Assembly: GCA_050015895.1 (NCBI GenBank)
Contig: JBEKAN010000268.1
Coordinates: 1 to 6,787 of the forward strand
Reading direction: 5' to 3'
Source: JBEKOF01 sp050015895
GTDB lineage: Bacteria > Verrucomicrobiota > Verrucomicrobiia > Limisphaerales > Palsa-1400
Length of the DNA stretch: 6,787 nt
The notes beneath the pieces are model-generated. The model saw only the letters and a program-made list of their open reading frames with translations, did no database searches and was not told the origin of the DNA. Positions 1-5,618 of the stretch are shown in pieces (position 1 is the stretch's first letter; each line of letters starts with the position of its first letter). The position numbers were made by a program, and so were the translations under genes.

Positions 1-13
1 ACCGCCCCCGGCA

Positions 14-2443
14 GTGAATCCATCGCCTGACCAACAAGAGAAGATTATTGGCAGCGACCCCATGCCAACGAAAGCAAAGGTGTCAGAGCGTGTCGCTTCC
101 AAAGCCTCAGCCGAAGCGGATGCCCTCTGCGCGGCCATTCTGGATCGCCGCTGGCAGGATGCCTCGCAGATGATTGACAGCGGCGCGCCGGTCAACGGCG
201 TGGACTCGCAGCGCCGCACTCCTCTGGGCTGTTTGGTCGAGCGAAGGTACGTGGTGATAGCTGAGTCGCACGCCGACCTCTCCTACACGGTCGGGGTCAG
301 CGAGGGCGTGGAAGGGGTCTTGGAAAAGCTGCTCGATCATGGTGCCGACCCCTTCGCCCCTTCCGCAGGCGCGGACAGCCCGGACGACGTCCGCCCTCCG
401 GTGGAGAAGGCGATAGAGTCCCCGGATGACAAATGGGCCCGTATTTTTCTCACCAACAATGCCAGCCCCGTCCGCCGCACCCCGAGAGGCGAGACGGCGC
501 TGCATCTGGCGGTAAAGCAGGCGTTGGTGACACCCTCTATCTCAAAATCTATCTCAAAAGGTGGCGCAGGTGCCAAACCGGCGGAGTCGGCGGAGCCGGT
601 GGAGGGCTGGACGAACGTAATTGACATCCTGCTTTCGCGCGGGTTTTCCGCCGACCAGACCAACGATGATGGATTGACACCGTTGCAGGAGTTGGCGTGG
701 GGTTCTGCAAACGGGCTCTTCATTCCCACCAGCAACCCTCCGCCTTACTTCCAACATACCTCGCGCGCGACCATGGTTGCCGACTTTCTCCTGAGCCGGG
801 GGGCGACCCTCGACGTGTTTTCCGCCGCCGGTTTCGGCTTGACCAATCAACTCGCCGCTTTCCTGCGCGCCAATCCCAAACTCGGCAATCTGCGGGACCG
901 CCTCGGTCGCACTCCTTTGCACTACGCGGCCTGCGGCAATAGCCATGCGACGGCCATGCTGCTGGAGGCCGGGGCCGATCCAGCCGCCAGCACCACCAAG
1001 CCCGTTAAACTCGACTTCCAGTATTTCTCGGTTGTCGAGACGGAGGTTTCCGCGCTCCAGCTCGCTTGTCGGAGCGGGAACCAAGAAAACGTCCAATTGC
1101 TGCTCAAAGCCGGCGCGCCGGTCGCCCAGGCGGACGGCGGCGGCGACACGCCTCTGCATATTGCCGCTTACGGGCGAAATCCCAACATCACGCAACTCCT
1201 CATCAGCGCGGGCGCGCCGTTGGACGTGACCAACCACGCGGGGCAGACGCCGTTGCGCTTCGCAATTTACTCTGGAGGAAGCGGGAATCTCACAATGCTT
1301 CTCAAGGCGGGAGCGCGTCAGGATATTGGGTTGAGCAATACCACGCTCCTGCAGATTGCGCTCGCTGGCGGCTATGTGCCAGCCATTCCGGAGTTGGTCG
1401 GGGCTGGGGTCTCGGTGGACGAGCGCGATGGGCAAGGGCGCACCCAGTTCCAACGCGCCGTGACGGCCTTGGACCTCTTTAGGATGGAATTGCTCCTGAG
1501 AAATGGGGCAGACATAAACGCCTTGGATGTCCAGGGCGACGCCGCCCTCCATCTCCTCGCCACCCAGCCAGTGGACAAAGTCGTATCACTCCTGCCCGGC
1601 TACATGCCCGCGCAGCAGACATCTCCGTCCGAGATGCCCACAACGAATATCAGCCTCACCGCTTGGTTGCTCGAACACGGCGCAAATCCCAACCTCACCA
1701 ACCACGACGGCCAGACCCCACTGGACGTGCTCCGCGCCCACAAATGGGCCACCAGCGACGAGGAGAAAGCCGCCGCCGCCCGCATCATCCTGCTCGAAAT
1801 CGCCATGGTCGAGATGGCCGGGCCAAAAGAACAGATCGCCCTGGTCGAGATGGCCGGCCCAAAAGAGCACGCCCAAGCAAGCACCAATAAGACGGGAGCG
1901 CCCTCAGAGACCTTCCATCCAGCCATTCTCGGATTAGGCAGCAATGATGTGGTTTCCACGATGCGGCTTCCCAGCGGCAAACTTTCTGGTGATGAAGTTT
2001 TGTTCTTCGGCAAGTCGTCTGGTCAAGCAATCATCAGTTGGTCAACAAATGACGTGTGCTTTTTCAAAGGCAGATTTTTCATTGCTACGCCAGATCGAGG
2101 TGGGTTGCAATTTGCTGATATATACGTGTCGCGGCCTTTCGGCGCAAATGAGGTGAGCCTGGACCGTGCGGTTGCCTTCCAAAAAGAGATGGAAGCAGAT
2201 TACTTGCGTTTTGATAGCCCGATGAGGGGAATTGTGGATCTAACGGATCTGCTTCGAGATGAGGTGCTGGCGGATCCTTCAGCGAATGCCATTATTCCTC
2301 TTCACAGCGCTACCTTGGTTGTGGACGGTGGCAGGCTCGTGTTGCTTTTCGTGTCACACACAGGACTCACGGGCAGGGTGGTTTTGGACGACCAATTAAA
2401 CCCCATTTCAACGGCGGTGACCGGCAATGCGGATGCAAAATGA
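14..2443 (+). CDS. Ankyrin-repeat protein with unassigned C-terminal domain (5' end uncertain)
   Basis: The protein has about 809 residues. Ankyrin repeats run from roughly residue 36 to 575. The clearest are RTPLHYAA...LLEAGADP (299-323), SALQLACRSGN...LLLKAGAPV (346-370), DTPLHIAAYGRN...LLISAGAPLD (378-404), QTPLRFAI...LLKAGA (411-434) and AALHLLA through WLLEHGANPN (510-560). Several repeats are interrupted by insertions, for example 112-140 and 171-198. Ankyrin repeats are protein-binding scaffolds; the partner here is unknown. Residues 596-619 are a 12-residue tandem duplication. Residues ~635-809 form a non-ankyrin, beta-rich region that I do not recognise, encoded by DNA of lower GC. 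No signal peptide or membrane segment is visible, so it is probably cytoplasmic. The start is uncertain: GTG at 14 lies only 13 bases from the window edge with the frame open upstream, and ATG at 62 is an alternative. Neither has a good ribosome-binding site. It is not obviously linked to the minus-strand genes. Confidence 0.9.
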   Translation: MNPSPDQQEKIIGSDPMPTKAKVSERVASKASAEADALCAAILDRRWQDASQMIDSGAPVNGVDSQRRTPLGCLVERRYVVIAESHADLSYTVGVSEGVEGVLEKLLDHGADPFAPSAGADSPDDVRPPVEKAIESPDDKWARIFLTNNASPVRRTPRGETALHLAVKQALVTPSISKSISKGGAGAKPAESAEPVEGWTNVIDILLSRGFSADQTNDDGLTPLQELAWGSANGLFIPTSNPPPYFQHTSRATMVADFLLSRGATLDVFSAAGFGLTNQLAAFLRANPKLGNLRDRLGRTPLHYAACGNSHATAMLLEAGADPAASTTKPVKLDFQYFSVVETEVSALQLACRSGNQENVQLLLKAGAPVAQADGGGDTPLHIAAYGRNPNITQLLISAGAPLDVTNHAGQTPLRFAIYSGGSGNLTMLLKAGARQDIGLSNTTLLQIALAGGYVPAIPELVGAGVSVDERDGQGRTQFQRAVTALDLFRMELLLRNGADINALDVQGDAALHLLATQPVDKVVSLLPGYMPAQQTSPSEMPTTNISLTAWLLEHGANPNLTNHDGQTPLDVLRAHKWATSDEEKAAAARIILLEIAMVEMAGPKEQIALVEMAGPKEHAQASTNKTGAPSETFHPAILGLGSNDVVSTMRLPSGKLSGDEVLFFGKSSGQAIISWSTNDVCFFKGRFFIATPDRGGLQFADIYVSRPFGANEVSLDRAVAFQKEMEADYLRFDSPMRGIVDLTDLLRDEVLADPSANAIIPLHSATLVVDGGRLVLLFVSHTGLTGRVVLDDQLNPISTAVTGNADAK
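536..559 (+). repeat. Perfect 12-bp tandem duplication inside the ankyrin gene
   Basis: TCTATCTCAAAA occurs twice back to back (536-547 and 548-559). It is in frame and encodes SISK-SISK at residues 175-182. It lies in a low-complexity Ser/Lys/Gly/Ala/Glu linker between ankyrin repeats. Perfect identity suggests recent slippage, and a 12-bp unit keeps the frame. Confidence 0.9.
1799..1870 (+). repeat. 36-bp tandem duplication, VEMAGPKE-type, inside the ankyrin gene
   Basis: Two 36-bp units (1799-1834 and 1835-1870) differ at 4 positions. They encode IAMVEMAGPKEQ and IALVEMAGPKEH (residues 596-607 and 608-619). Two of the four differences are synonymous (GGG/GGC, GAA/GAG). The duplication sits where the ankyrin region ends, just before the lower-GC C-terminal part, so it probably extends the interdomain linker. 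Confidence 0.9.
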
Positions 2444-2469
2444 TCAGCTAAAGACGCCTCGCCCGTGGC

Positions 2470-2577
2470 GCAGGTTTCCTAACCTGCCGTGTCGCCGATT
2501 TCCAAATCGGCTCATTGAGGACTGCCACCATGGCTGCGGGCTTGGAGATCCGCGACAAAGCCCACTTGGAAGTCCGC
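2470..2577. repeat. Array of four 18-bp palindromes arranged as two mirror-image pairs
   Basis: The palindromes are 2470-2487 (GCAGGTT-TCCT-AACCTGC, perfect 7-bp stem), 2494-2511 (GCCGATTT-CC-AAATCGGC, perfect), 2536-2553 (centred on TTGGA, one mismatch plus two wobbles) and 2560-2577 (ACTT-GG-AAGT core, two mismatches). Each spans 18 bp. Within each pair the centres are 24 bp apart with a 6-bp spacer. The spacers are CGTGTC in the first pair and GACAAA in the second, and the reverse complement of CGTGTC is GACACG. The pairs therefore appear to be inverted copies of one unit, separated by 24 bp. The array begins 26 bases after the ankyrin stop codon. There is no T-tract, so an intrinsic terminator is not supported. 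A dispersed palindromic element (REP/MITE-like) is the best reading. Confidence 0.75.
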
Positions 2578-2682
2578 GCTGCTGCCCAAACACTTTGCCA
2601 ATCTTGACTATCTCCACTGGATTCATCGAGAAACCCCAAAAGGCCGGAATGGGCCACCCCCGCTAAAATGTGAAATAAAGGC

Positions 2683-2710
2683 TTGACAAAATTAGGAACT
2701 ATGCTACACT
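2683..2710 (+). promoter_or_regulatory. Strong sigma70-type promoter with extended -10
   Basis: The -35 box TTGACA (2683-2688) is a perfect consensus. It is followed by a 16-bp spacer and TACACT (2705-2710, 4 of 6 consensus matches), preceded by TG at 2702-2703, which makes an extended -10 (TGCTACACT). Transcription would start at about 2717-2718, on or next to an ATG at 2718, implying a leaderless or near-leaderless message. The local AT-rich stretch (2665-2710) stands out from its surroundings. Expression has not been shown. Confidence 0.6.
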
Positions 2711-2717
2711 CTGTGGC

Positions 2718-2843
2718 ATGAGACGAAAAGCCCCAGTCAAACCGCCAGCCGGCCTGGCCCGCCGCGGCTTCGGGAGAAAAGCAAACGGGGCGATCAACCT
2801 CTCCGTTCAATCGTCCGCACCAACATCCATTAAACCTAATTAA
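2718..2843 (+). CDS. Possible 41-residue basic small protein (hypothetical)
   Basis: ATG at 2718 lies 7 nt after the proposed -10 box, and the frame ends at TAA 2841-2843. The predicted peptide starts MRRKAPVKPPAGLARRGFGR. It is rich in Arg/Lys in its first half, has no Asp or Glu, and shows no recognisable domain, signal peptide or membrane segment. There is no ribosome-binding site, which fits only if the message is leaderless. The stop codon lies inside the AT-rich 10-bp repeat at 2831-2870. The support is the promoter position, not the protein itself. The same transcript could instead be a non-coding RNA, since a short hairpin (GCCAG/CTGGC, 2744-2758) falls within it. Confidence 0.25.
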   Translation: MRRKAPVKPPAGLARRGFGRKANGAINLSVQSSAPTSIKPN

Positions 2844-2870
2844 ACCTAATTTAACTTAATTATACCTATG
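2831..2870. repeat. AT-rich 10-bp tandem repeat
   Basis: Four consecutive 10-bp units: TAAACCTAAT (2831-2840), TAAACCTAAT (2841-2850), TTAACTTAAT (2851-2860) and TATACCTATG (2861-2870). The first two are identical and the last two degenerate. The period is close to one DNA helical turn. The block lies between the promoter/small ORF and the G-tract block. Confidence 0.85.
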
Positions 2871-2872
2871 AA

Positions 2873-2928
2873 CCCCACCCTCCCCCCCCCTTCTGCGTCC
2901 GGCCCCGGGGGGCCCCCCTCCCACCCCC
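2873..2928 (-). other. G-tract block with G-quadruplex potential and a 12-bp GC palindrome
   Basis: On the minus strand, 2890-2873 reads as a run of nine G, then AGGG, then TGGGG, which fits the G3+N1-7 quadruplex pattern. A second G-rich run (2928-2903: G5-T-G3-A-G6, then C6, then G4) fits it formally. Bases 2907-2918 are the perfect palindrome GGGGGGCCCCCC, which would compete as a hairpin. The block lies about 115-170 bases past the stop codon of the minus-strand propeller gene, so it would sit in that gene's 3' transcript if transcription reads through. Structure formation is inferred from sequence only. Confidence 0.5.
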
Positions 2929-2996
2929 TGCGCCAGGCCAACCAATCAATTTCCGCCTTCCCAATCTCCCATTTCTGCTATGTCCAGCCAGCCAAC

Positions 2997-3026
2997 GTCA
3001 AACCCAGTCAAACCTGGTCAAACCAA
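2997..3026. repeat. 10-bp tandem repeat GTCAAACCNN
   Basis: Three consecutive units: GTCAAACCCA (2997-3006), GTCAAACCTG (3007-3016) and GTCAAACCAA (3017-3026). The 12-mer CCCAGTCAAACC at 3003-3014 recurs exactly at 2732-2743, inside the small ORF. The block ends 16 bases from the stop codon of the propeller gene. Conservation of the 8-bp core with a variable 2-bp tail resembles an array of binding sites or a slippage repeat; which one is unknown. Confidence 0.8.
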
Positions 3027-3042
3027 AAATGCCCATCCCGGC

Positions 3043-4320
3043 TCAATTCGACAGATTCAGGCAGACCCCCTCCTTGGTGCTCCGCGCGTAAATGCGCCCG
3101 TCGCTGATCGCCACCGAATTCCAGCACTTGCCCGCCAGCACATGCGCCCGCGTCAGTTCGGTGTAAGCGTCCGGTGTCGGCTTCACCAGCACCAGCTCCC
3201 CCGCGTCGCTCAACACCAGCAGATTTCCCCCCACCTCGTTGATCCCGCCTGGCCCAAAACCGGACTTCGACCACTTCACCTGTCCCGTCGCCAGCTCGAT
3301 GCACTTGAGCGGCCCGGTGGCGTGCTTGGCCTGGTCGAAAAGTCCATACACGTATCCGTTGACCACCACAGGCGTGCTCCAATGGTTCGCGTTCGCGTTC
3401 CCAGGCACCCTCCAAAGCTCCGTGGCGGTCCAGGCGTCGCCCGCCTTGCTGACTTTGCACACGGCCGTGCCGACACCGTAGCACATCGAGCAATACACCA
3501 CATCGCCCTCCACCACTGGCGAGGTCCCGCCCGCGCCCGAGGCCTTCACCGCGAAACGCCACAGCACAGCCCCGGTCGCCGGCGTCACCGACACCAGGCC
3601 CTTGGTCGTGAAGAAAATCACCTGCCGCTGCCCCAAAATGGTCGCGGCGACCGGCGTGGCATGCGTCATCACGTCGTCCTGGCCCTTCCAGACGACGTGT
3701 CCGTTCTTCTTGTCAAACGCCAGCAGCGCCTGTCCCGGCCCGCCGCCCGCCACAAACACCAAGTTGCCCTCGATCAACGGCGAAGCCGCGCTCTCCCAGT
3801 GAACATTGTGTCCGGCGTGCTCTCTCATCAGGTCGCAGGACCAAATCTCCTTGCCGTCGCTGGCGTTCATGCACTTGAGCGCCAGATGCGCGTTAAACGT
3901 ATAGACCTTGCCGTCGTCGTAGGACGGCGTCGAACGCGAACCGTCGCCGCCGCTGTTGCTGGGCGCGCCGGAATCTCCGCCGCCGTCGTATTTGGCGATG
4001 CCCAGCGGCGTGGCCCAAAGTTCCTTCCCGCTGCCGGCGTCCAGGGCCACGCAAACCTCCTGGTCGCCCCCTTCGATGCTCCGCGTCACCAGGGTATAGA
4101 CCTTGCCGCCGCCCAGCGTGAAACTGCTGAAGCCGTTCTTGAGGGGCGTTTTCCAAACCTCTGTCAGCCCGCTGTCGGGCCACTTGGTGGGAATTTTTTC
4201 GGGGCTGGTCCCGTCGTGATTTGGGCCGCGGTATTGCGGCCAATCCGCTCCAAGCGCGGGAAGGCAGCACACGCCGGCCAAAAGAGCCGGGAACAGGATA
4301 TTTTTCAGTGTCATACGCAT
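3043..4320 (-). CDS. Exported PQQ-like beta-propeller repeat protein
   Basis: The protein has 425 residues. A signal peptide is likely: a basic N-terminus (R2, K6), a hydrophobic stretch at 8-23, then LGA-DW with cleavage near residue 25. The mature part opens with DWPQYRGPNHDG, a motif typical of large PQQ-propeller families in Planctomycetes and Verrucomicrobia. Repeated blade signatures (VxxLD..tGkelW type) occur around residues 91-102, 146-160, 198-211, 241-254, 283-303, 337-350 and 367-380, consistent with a 7-8-bladed propeller. Residues 111-130 form a Gly/Ser/Asp-rich loop. No catalytic dehydrogenase motifs were seen, so it is more likely a BamB-like binding or scaffold protein than a PQQ-dependent enzyme. 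Location is periplasmic or surface. The Cys18-Cys19 pair lies in the signal peptide and is not a proper lipobox. The start is ATG 4320; ATG 4314 is a close alternative. No Shine-Dalgarno is evident. Confidence 0.9.
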   Translation of the reverse strand: MRMTLKNILFPALLAGVCCLPALGADWPQYRGPNHDGTSPEKIPTKWPDSGLTEVWKTPLKNGFSSFTLGGGKVYTLVTRSIEGGDQEVCVALDAGSGKELWATPLGIAKYDGGGDSGAPSNSGGDGSRSTPSYDDGKVYTFNAHLALKCMNASDGKEIWSCDLMREHAGHNVHWESAASPLIEGNLVFVAGGGPGQALLAFDKKNGHVVWKGQDDVMTHATPVAATILGQRQVIFFTTKGLVSVTPATGAVLWRFAVKASGAGGTSPVVEGDVVYCSMCYGVGTAVCKVSKAGDAWTATELWRVPGNANANHWSTPVVVNGYVYGLFDQAKHATGPLKCIELATGQVKWSKSGFGPGGINEVGGNLLVLSDAGELVLVKPTPDAYTELTRAHVLAGKCWNSVAISDGRIYARSTKEGVCLNLSN

Positions 4321-4328
4321 ATTTTGTT

Positions 4329-4357
4329 ATCCAACCACCAAAATCCGCCTCTGTCAA
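4329..4357 (-). promoter_or_regulatory. Probable promoter of the propeller gene
   Basis: Reading on the minus strand, a perfect TTGACA (4357-4352) is followed by a 17-bp spacer and TTGGAT (4334-4329, only 3 of 6 matches to TATAAT). The -10 lies 8 bases from the ATG, so the leader would be extremely short. The -35 is convincing and the -10 is weak. Confidence 0.4.
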
Positions 4358-4414
4358 CCCCCAACTGGCTCCGATTTCAACCTAGAGGTGCATTTCACTT
4401 TTATGGGTTCCCCT

Positions 4415-4440
4415 CTTAATCTTAATCCTAATCTTAATCC
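4415..4440. repeat. Hexamer tandem repeat CTTAAT/CCTAAT
   Basis: CTTAAT (4415-4420), CTTAAT (4421-4426), CCTAAT (4427-4432) and CTTAAT (4433-4438) are followed by CC. On the minus strand the block reads as alternating GATTAAG/GATTAGG. It lies in the 139-bp gap between the epimerase stop and the propeller start, about 20 bases past the epimerase stop codon. No stem with a T-tract is present, so it is not a classical terminator. Confidence 0.85.
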
Positions 4441-4459
4441 TGCCGCACCCCTGAGAGTG

Positions 4460-5542
4460 TCAGGATGCGCCCTGCAACCTCCGAAACCCGCCCCGAAACC
4501 ACTCTATGGCGTCCGCAAACGCCTGTCGCGGCGGGGTTTGCGGCAAACCCAGCTCCGCAATGGCTTTGGCGGGATTGAAGAACATCTTGTACCGGGCCAT
4601 TCGCACACCCGCCAGCGGCGCTTTCGGCTCCTTGCCCGTCAGGGCCGACCACGCCTCGTTGGCGTGCGCCGCCAGCAGCGCCACAGGGTAGGGGACGCGA
4701 AACTTTGGCGCGGGTACCCCGCTCAACTCCTCCAGCACCGCCAGCGTCTCTTTCATCGTCCAATTCCCCGCCGCGTTGCCCAATATGTATCGCTCCCCCA
4801 TCCGCCCCTTCTCCGCCGCCAACACATGCCCCGCCGCCACGTCCCGCACATGCACCCAGTTCAATCCCGTGTCCAGATAGGCCGGCAGGTCCCCGTTCAA
4901 AAAATCCAATATGATCCGCCCCGTCGGCGTCGGCTTCACATCGCGCGGCCCGATGGGCGCGCTCGGATTGACGATCACCACCGGCGCGCCTCGCTCCGCC
5001 AGTTCGAGCGCCACTTTCTCCGCCTGCCACTTCGAGCGCTTGTAATGATTGCTCATCTGCGCGCCGCTCACGGGGGTGGCTTCGTCGGAGGCGGTCCATT
5101 TCCCCTCGCCCTGGCACGGCATACCGATGTCATCCCGCCGCCTGTCGGCAGTCTCTGTCGTCCATTTTCTCCCCCTCTCCCGCAGCAGTCCGATGCAGCC
5201 CACCGTGCTGGTATAAACAATCCGCTGGCAGCCCGCGGCGGTGGCCGCTTCAATGACATTGCGCGTCCCCTCCACATTGGCCGCGTACATCGGCGCGTAA
5301 TCCCGCAGCCACAAATGGTAGCTGGCCGCGGCGTGAAAACACCAGTCGCACCCGCCCATCGCCTTCTCCAGCAAGTCCCGCCGCGCCAGATCCCCCGGCG
5401 TCGCTTCATACTCCACGCCCTCCAACCCCCGCACATCGGCGCCCGGACGCAGCAGCGCCTTGACGCGGTGCCCGCGCGCGGCCAGCTCATGCGCCAGGTT
5501 GGCGCCCACAAATCCCGATGCGCCTGTCAGAAAACAATTCAT
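4460..5542 (-). CDS. hpnA: HpnA-like NAD(P)-dependent epimerase/dehydratase (extended SDR)
   Basis: The protein has 360 residues. The N-terminal Rossmann dinucleotide-binding motif is TGASGFVG (6-13). The catalytic Tyr-Lys pair is Y167-x3-K171 (HYKRSK), with the Ser/Thr of YTST at 110-113. The block NPSAPIGPRDVKPTPTGRII (192-211), then DTGLNWVHVRDVAAGH (224-239) and GVRMARYKMFF (312-322), are characteristic of the hopanoid-associated sugar epimerase HpnA within the dihydroflavonol-reductase-like SDRs. The substrate of HpnA is not firmly established. The protein is about 30 residues longer than usual because of an extra segment at ~128-150, flanked by KWT on both sides. It is cytoplasmic. Its ATG is 66 bp past the stop of the upstream siroheme-decarboxylase-like gene, suggesting co-transcription. 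No Shine-Dalgarno is evident. The family call is firm; the gene symbol rests on motif recognition without a search. Confidence 0.85.
   Translation of the reverse strand: MNCFLTGASGFVGANLAHELAARGHRVKALLRPGADVRGLEGVEYEATPGDLARRDLLEKAMGGCDWCFHAAASYHLWLRDYAPMYAANVEGTRNVIEAATAAGCQRIVYTSTVGCIGLLRERGRKWTTETADRRRDDIGMPCQGEGKWTASDEATPVSGAQMSNHYKRSKWQAEKVALELAERGAPVVIVNPSAPIGPRDVKPTPTGRIILDFLNGDLPAYLDTGLNWVHVRDVAAGHVLAAEKGRMGERYILGNAAGNWTMKETLAVLEELSGVPAPKFRVPYPVALLAAHANEAWSALTGKEPKAPLAGVRMARYKMFFNPAKAIAELGLPQTPPRQAFADAIEWFRGGFRRLQGAS
5094..5167 (-). repeat. 66-bp in-frame insertion flanked by 8-bp direct repeats in the epimerase gene
   Basis: On the minus strand AAATGGAC occurs at 5167-5160 and again at 5101-5094, exactly 66 bp (22 codons) apart. 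Both copies follow purine-rich, G-rich tracts and both encode KWT (residues 126-128 and 148-150). Removing one 66-bp period joins RERGRKWT directly to ASDEATPV and gives a 338-residue protein, near the usual HpnA length. The segment between is Arg/Asp-rich (TADRRRDDIG). It could be a small element insertion with target-site duplication or a lineage-specific loop. Confidence 0.45.
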
Positions 5543-5599
5543 CGGCTCGAACGAACAATGGTTTTGAAATGCCCCCGCGACAATCTTTCTTTTCTGGTG

Positions 5600-5618
5600 G
5601 CGGGTGTGTCACTCCCGC
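5600..5618 (-). other. Short hairpin over the stop codon of the siroheme-decarboxylase-like gene
   Basis: GCGGG (5600-5604) pairs with CCCGC (5614-5618), with one mismatch and two more pairs inside and a 3-nt loop. It includes the TGA stop (5611-5609). The following bases on the minus strand are purine-rich with no T-tract, so this is not a standard intrinsic terminator. It could be a processing or stability hairpin, or chance. Confidence 0.25.

Noticed and set aside
554..1552. A long open frame on the minus strand (about 332 codons)
   Set aside because: It is antisense to well-conserved ankyrin repeats and has no recognisable motif.
2448..2810. A minus-strand frame of about 120 codons across the intergenic region
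   Set aside because: It runs through the palindrome array and the promoter, has no domain, and there is no upstream signal. Probably chance.
3026..3042. Possible terminator after the propeller gene (GCC/GGC then ATTTTT on the minus strand)
   Set aside because: Only a 3-bp stem precedes the T-run, too weak for an intrinsic terminator.
2868..3107. A plus-strand frame of 79 codons starting in the AT repeat
   Set aside because: It is translated from C-tracts and the antisense 3' end of the propeller gene. It is Pro/Ser-rich low complexity with no ribosome-binding site.
4246..4320. Lipoprotein signal (LLAGVCC) at the propeller N-terminus
   Set aside because: Valine at -1 before the cysteine does not fit a lipobox. 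A standard signal peptidase I site near LGA-DW is more likely.
2980..4419. A long open frame on the plus strand (about 479 codons)
   Set aside because: It is antisense to the propeller gene, whose signal peptide and blade repeats are clear. The plus-strand translation is Arg/His/Pro-rich with no domain, as expected for a shadow of a GC-rich gene.
4450..4464. CCTGA/TCAGG hairpin over the epimerase stop codon
   Set aside because: Five base pairs without a T-tract, likely to occur by chance.
182..4990. Five GGCGCGCC octamers (182, 1112, 1211, 3962, 4983)
   Set aside because: More than base composition alone predicts, but at least three encode Gly-Ala-Pro in GC-rich ankyrin codons, so codon use explains them.
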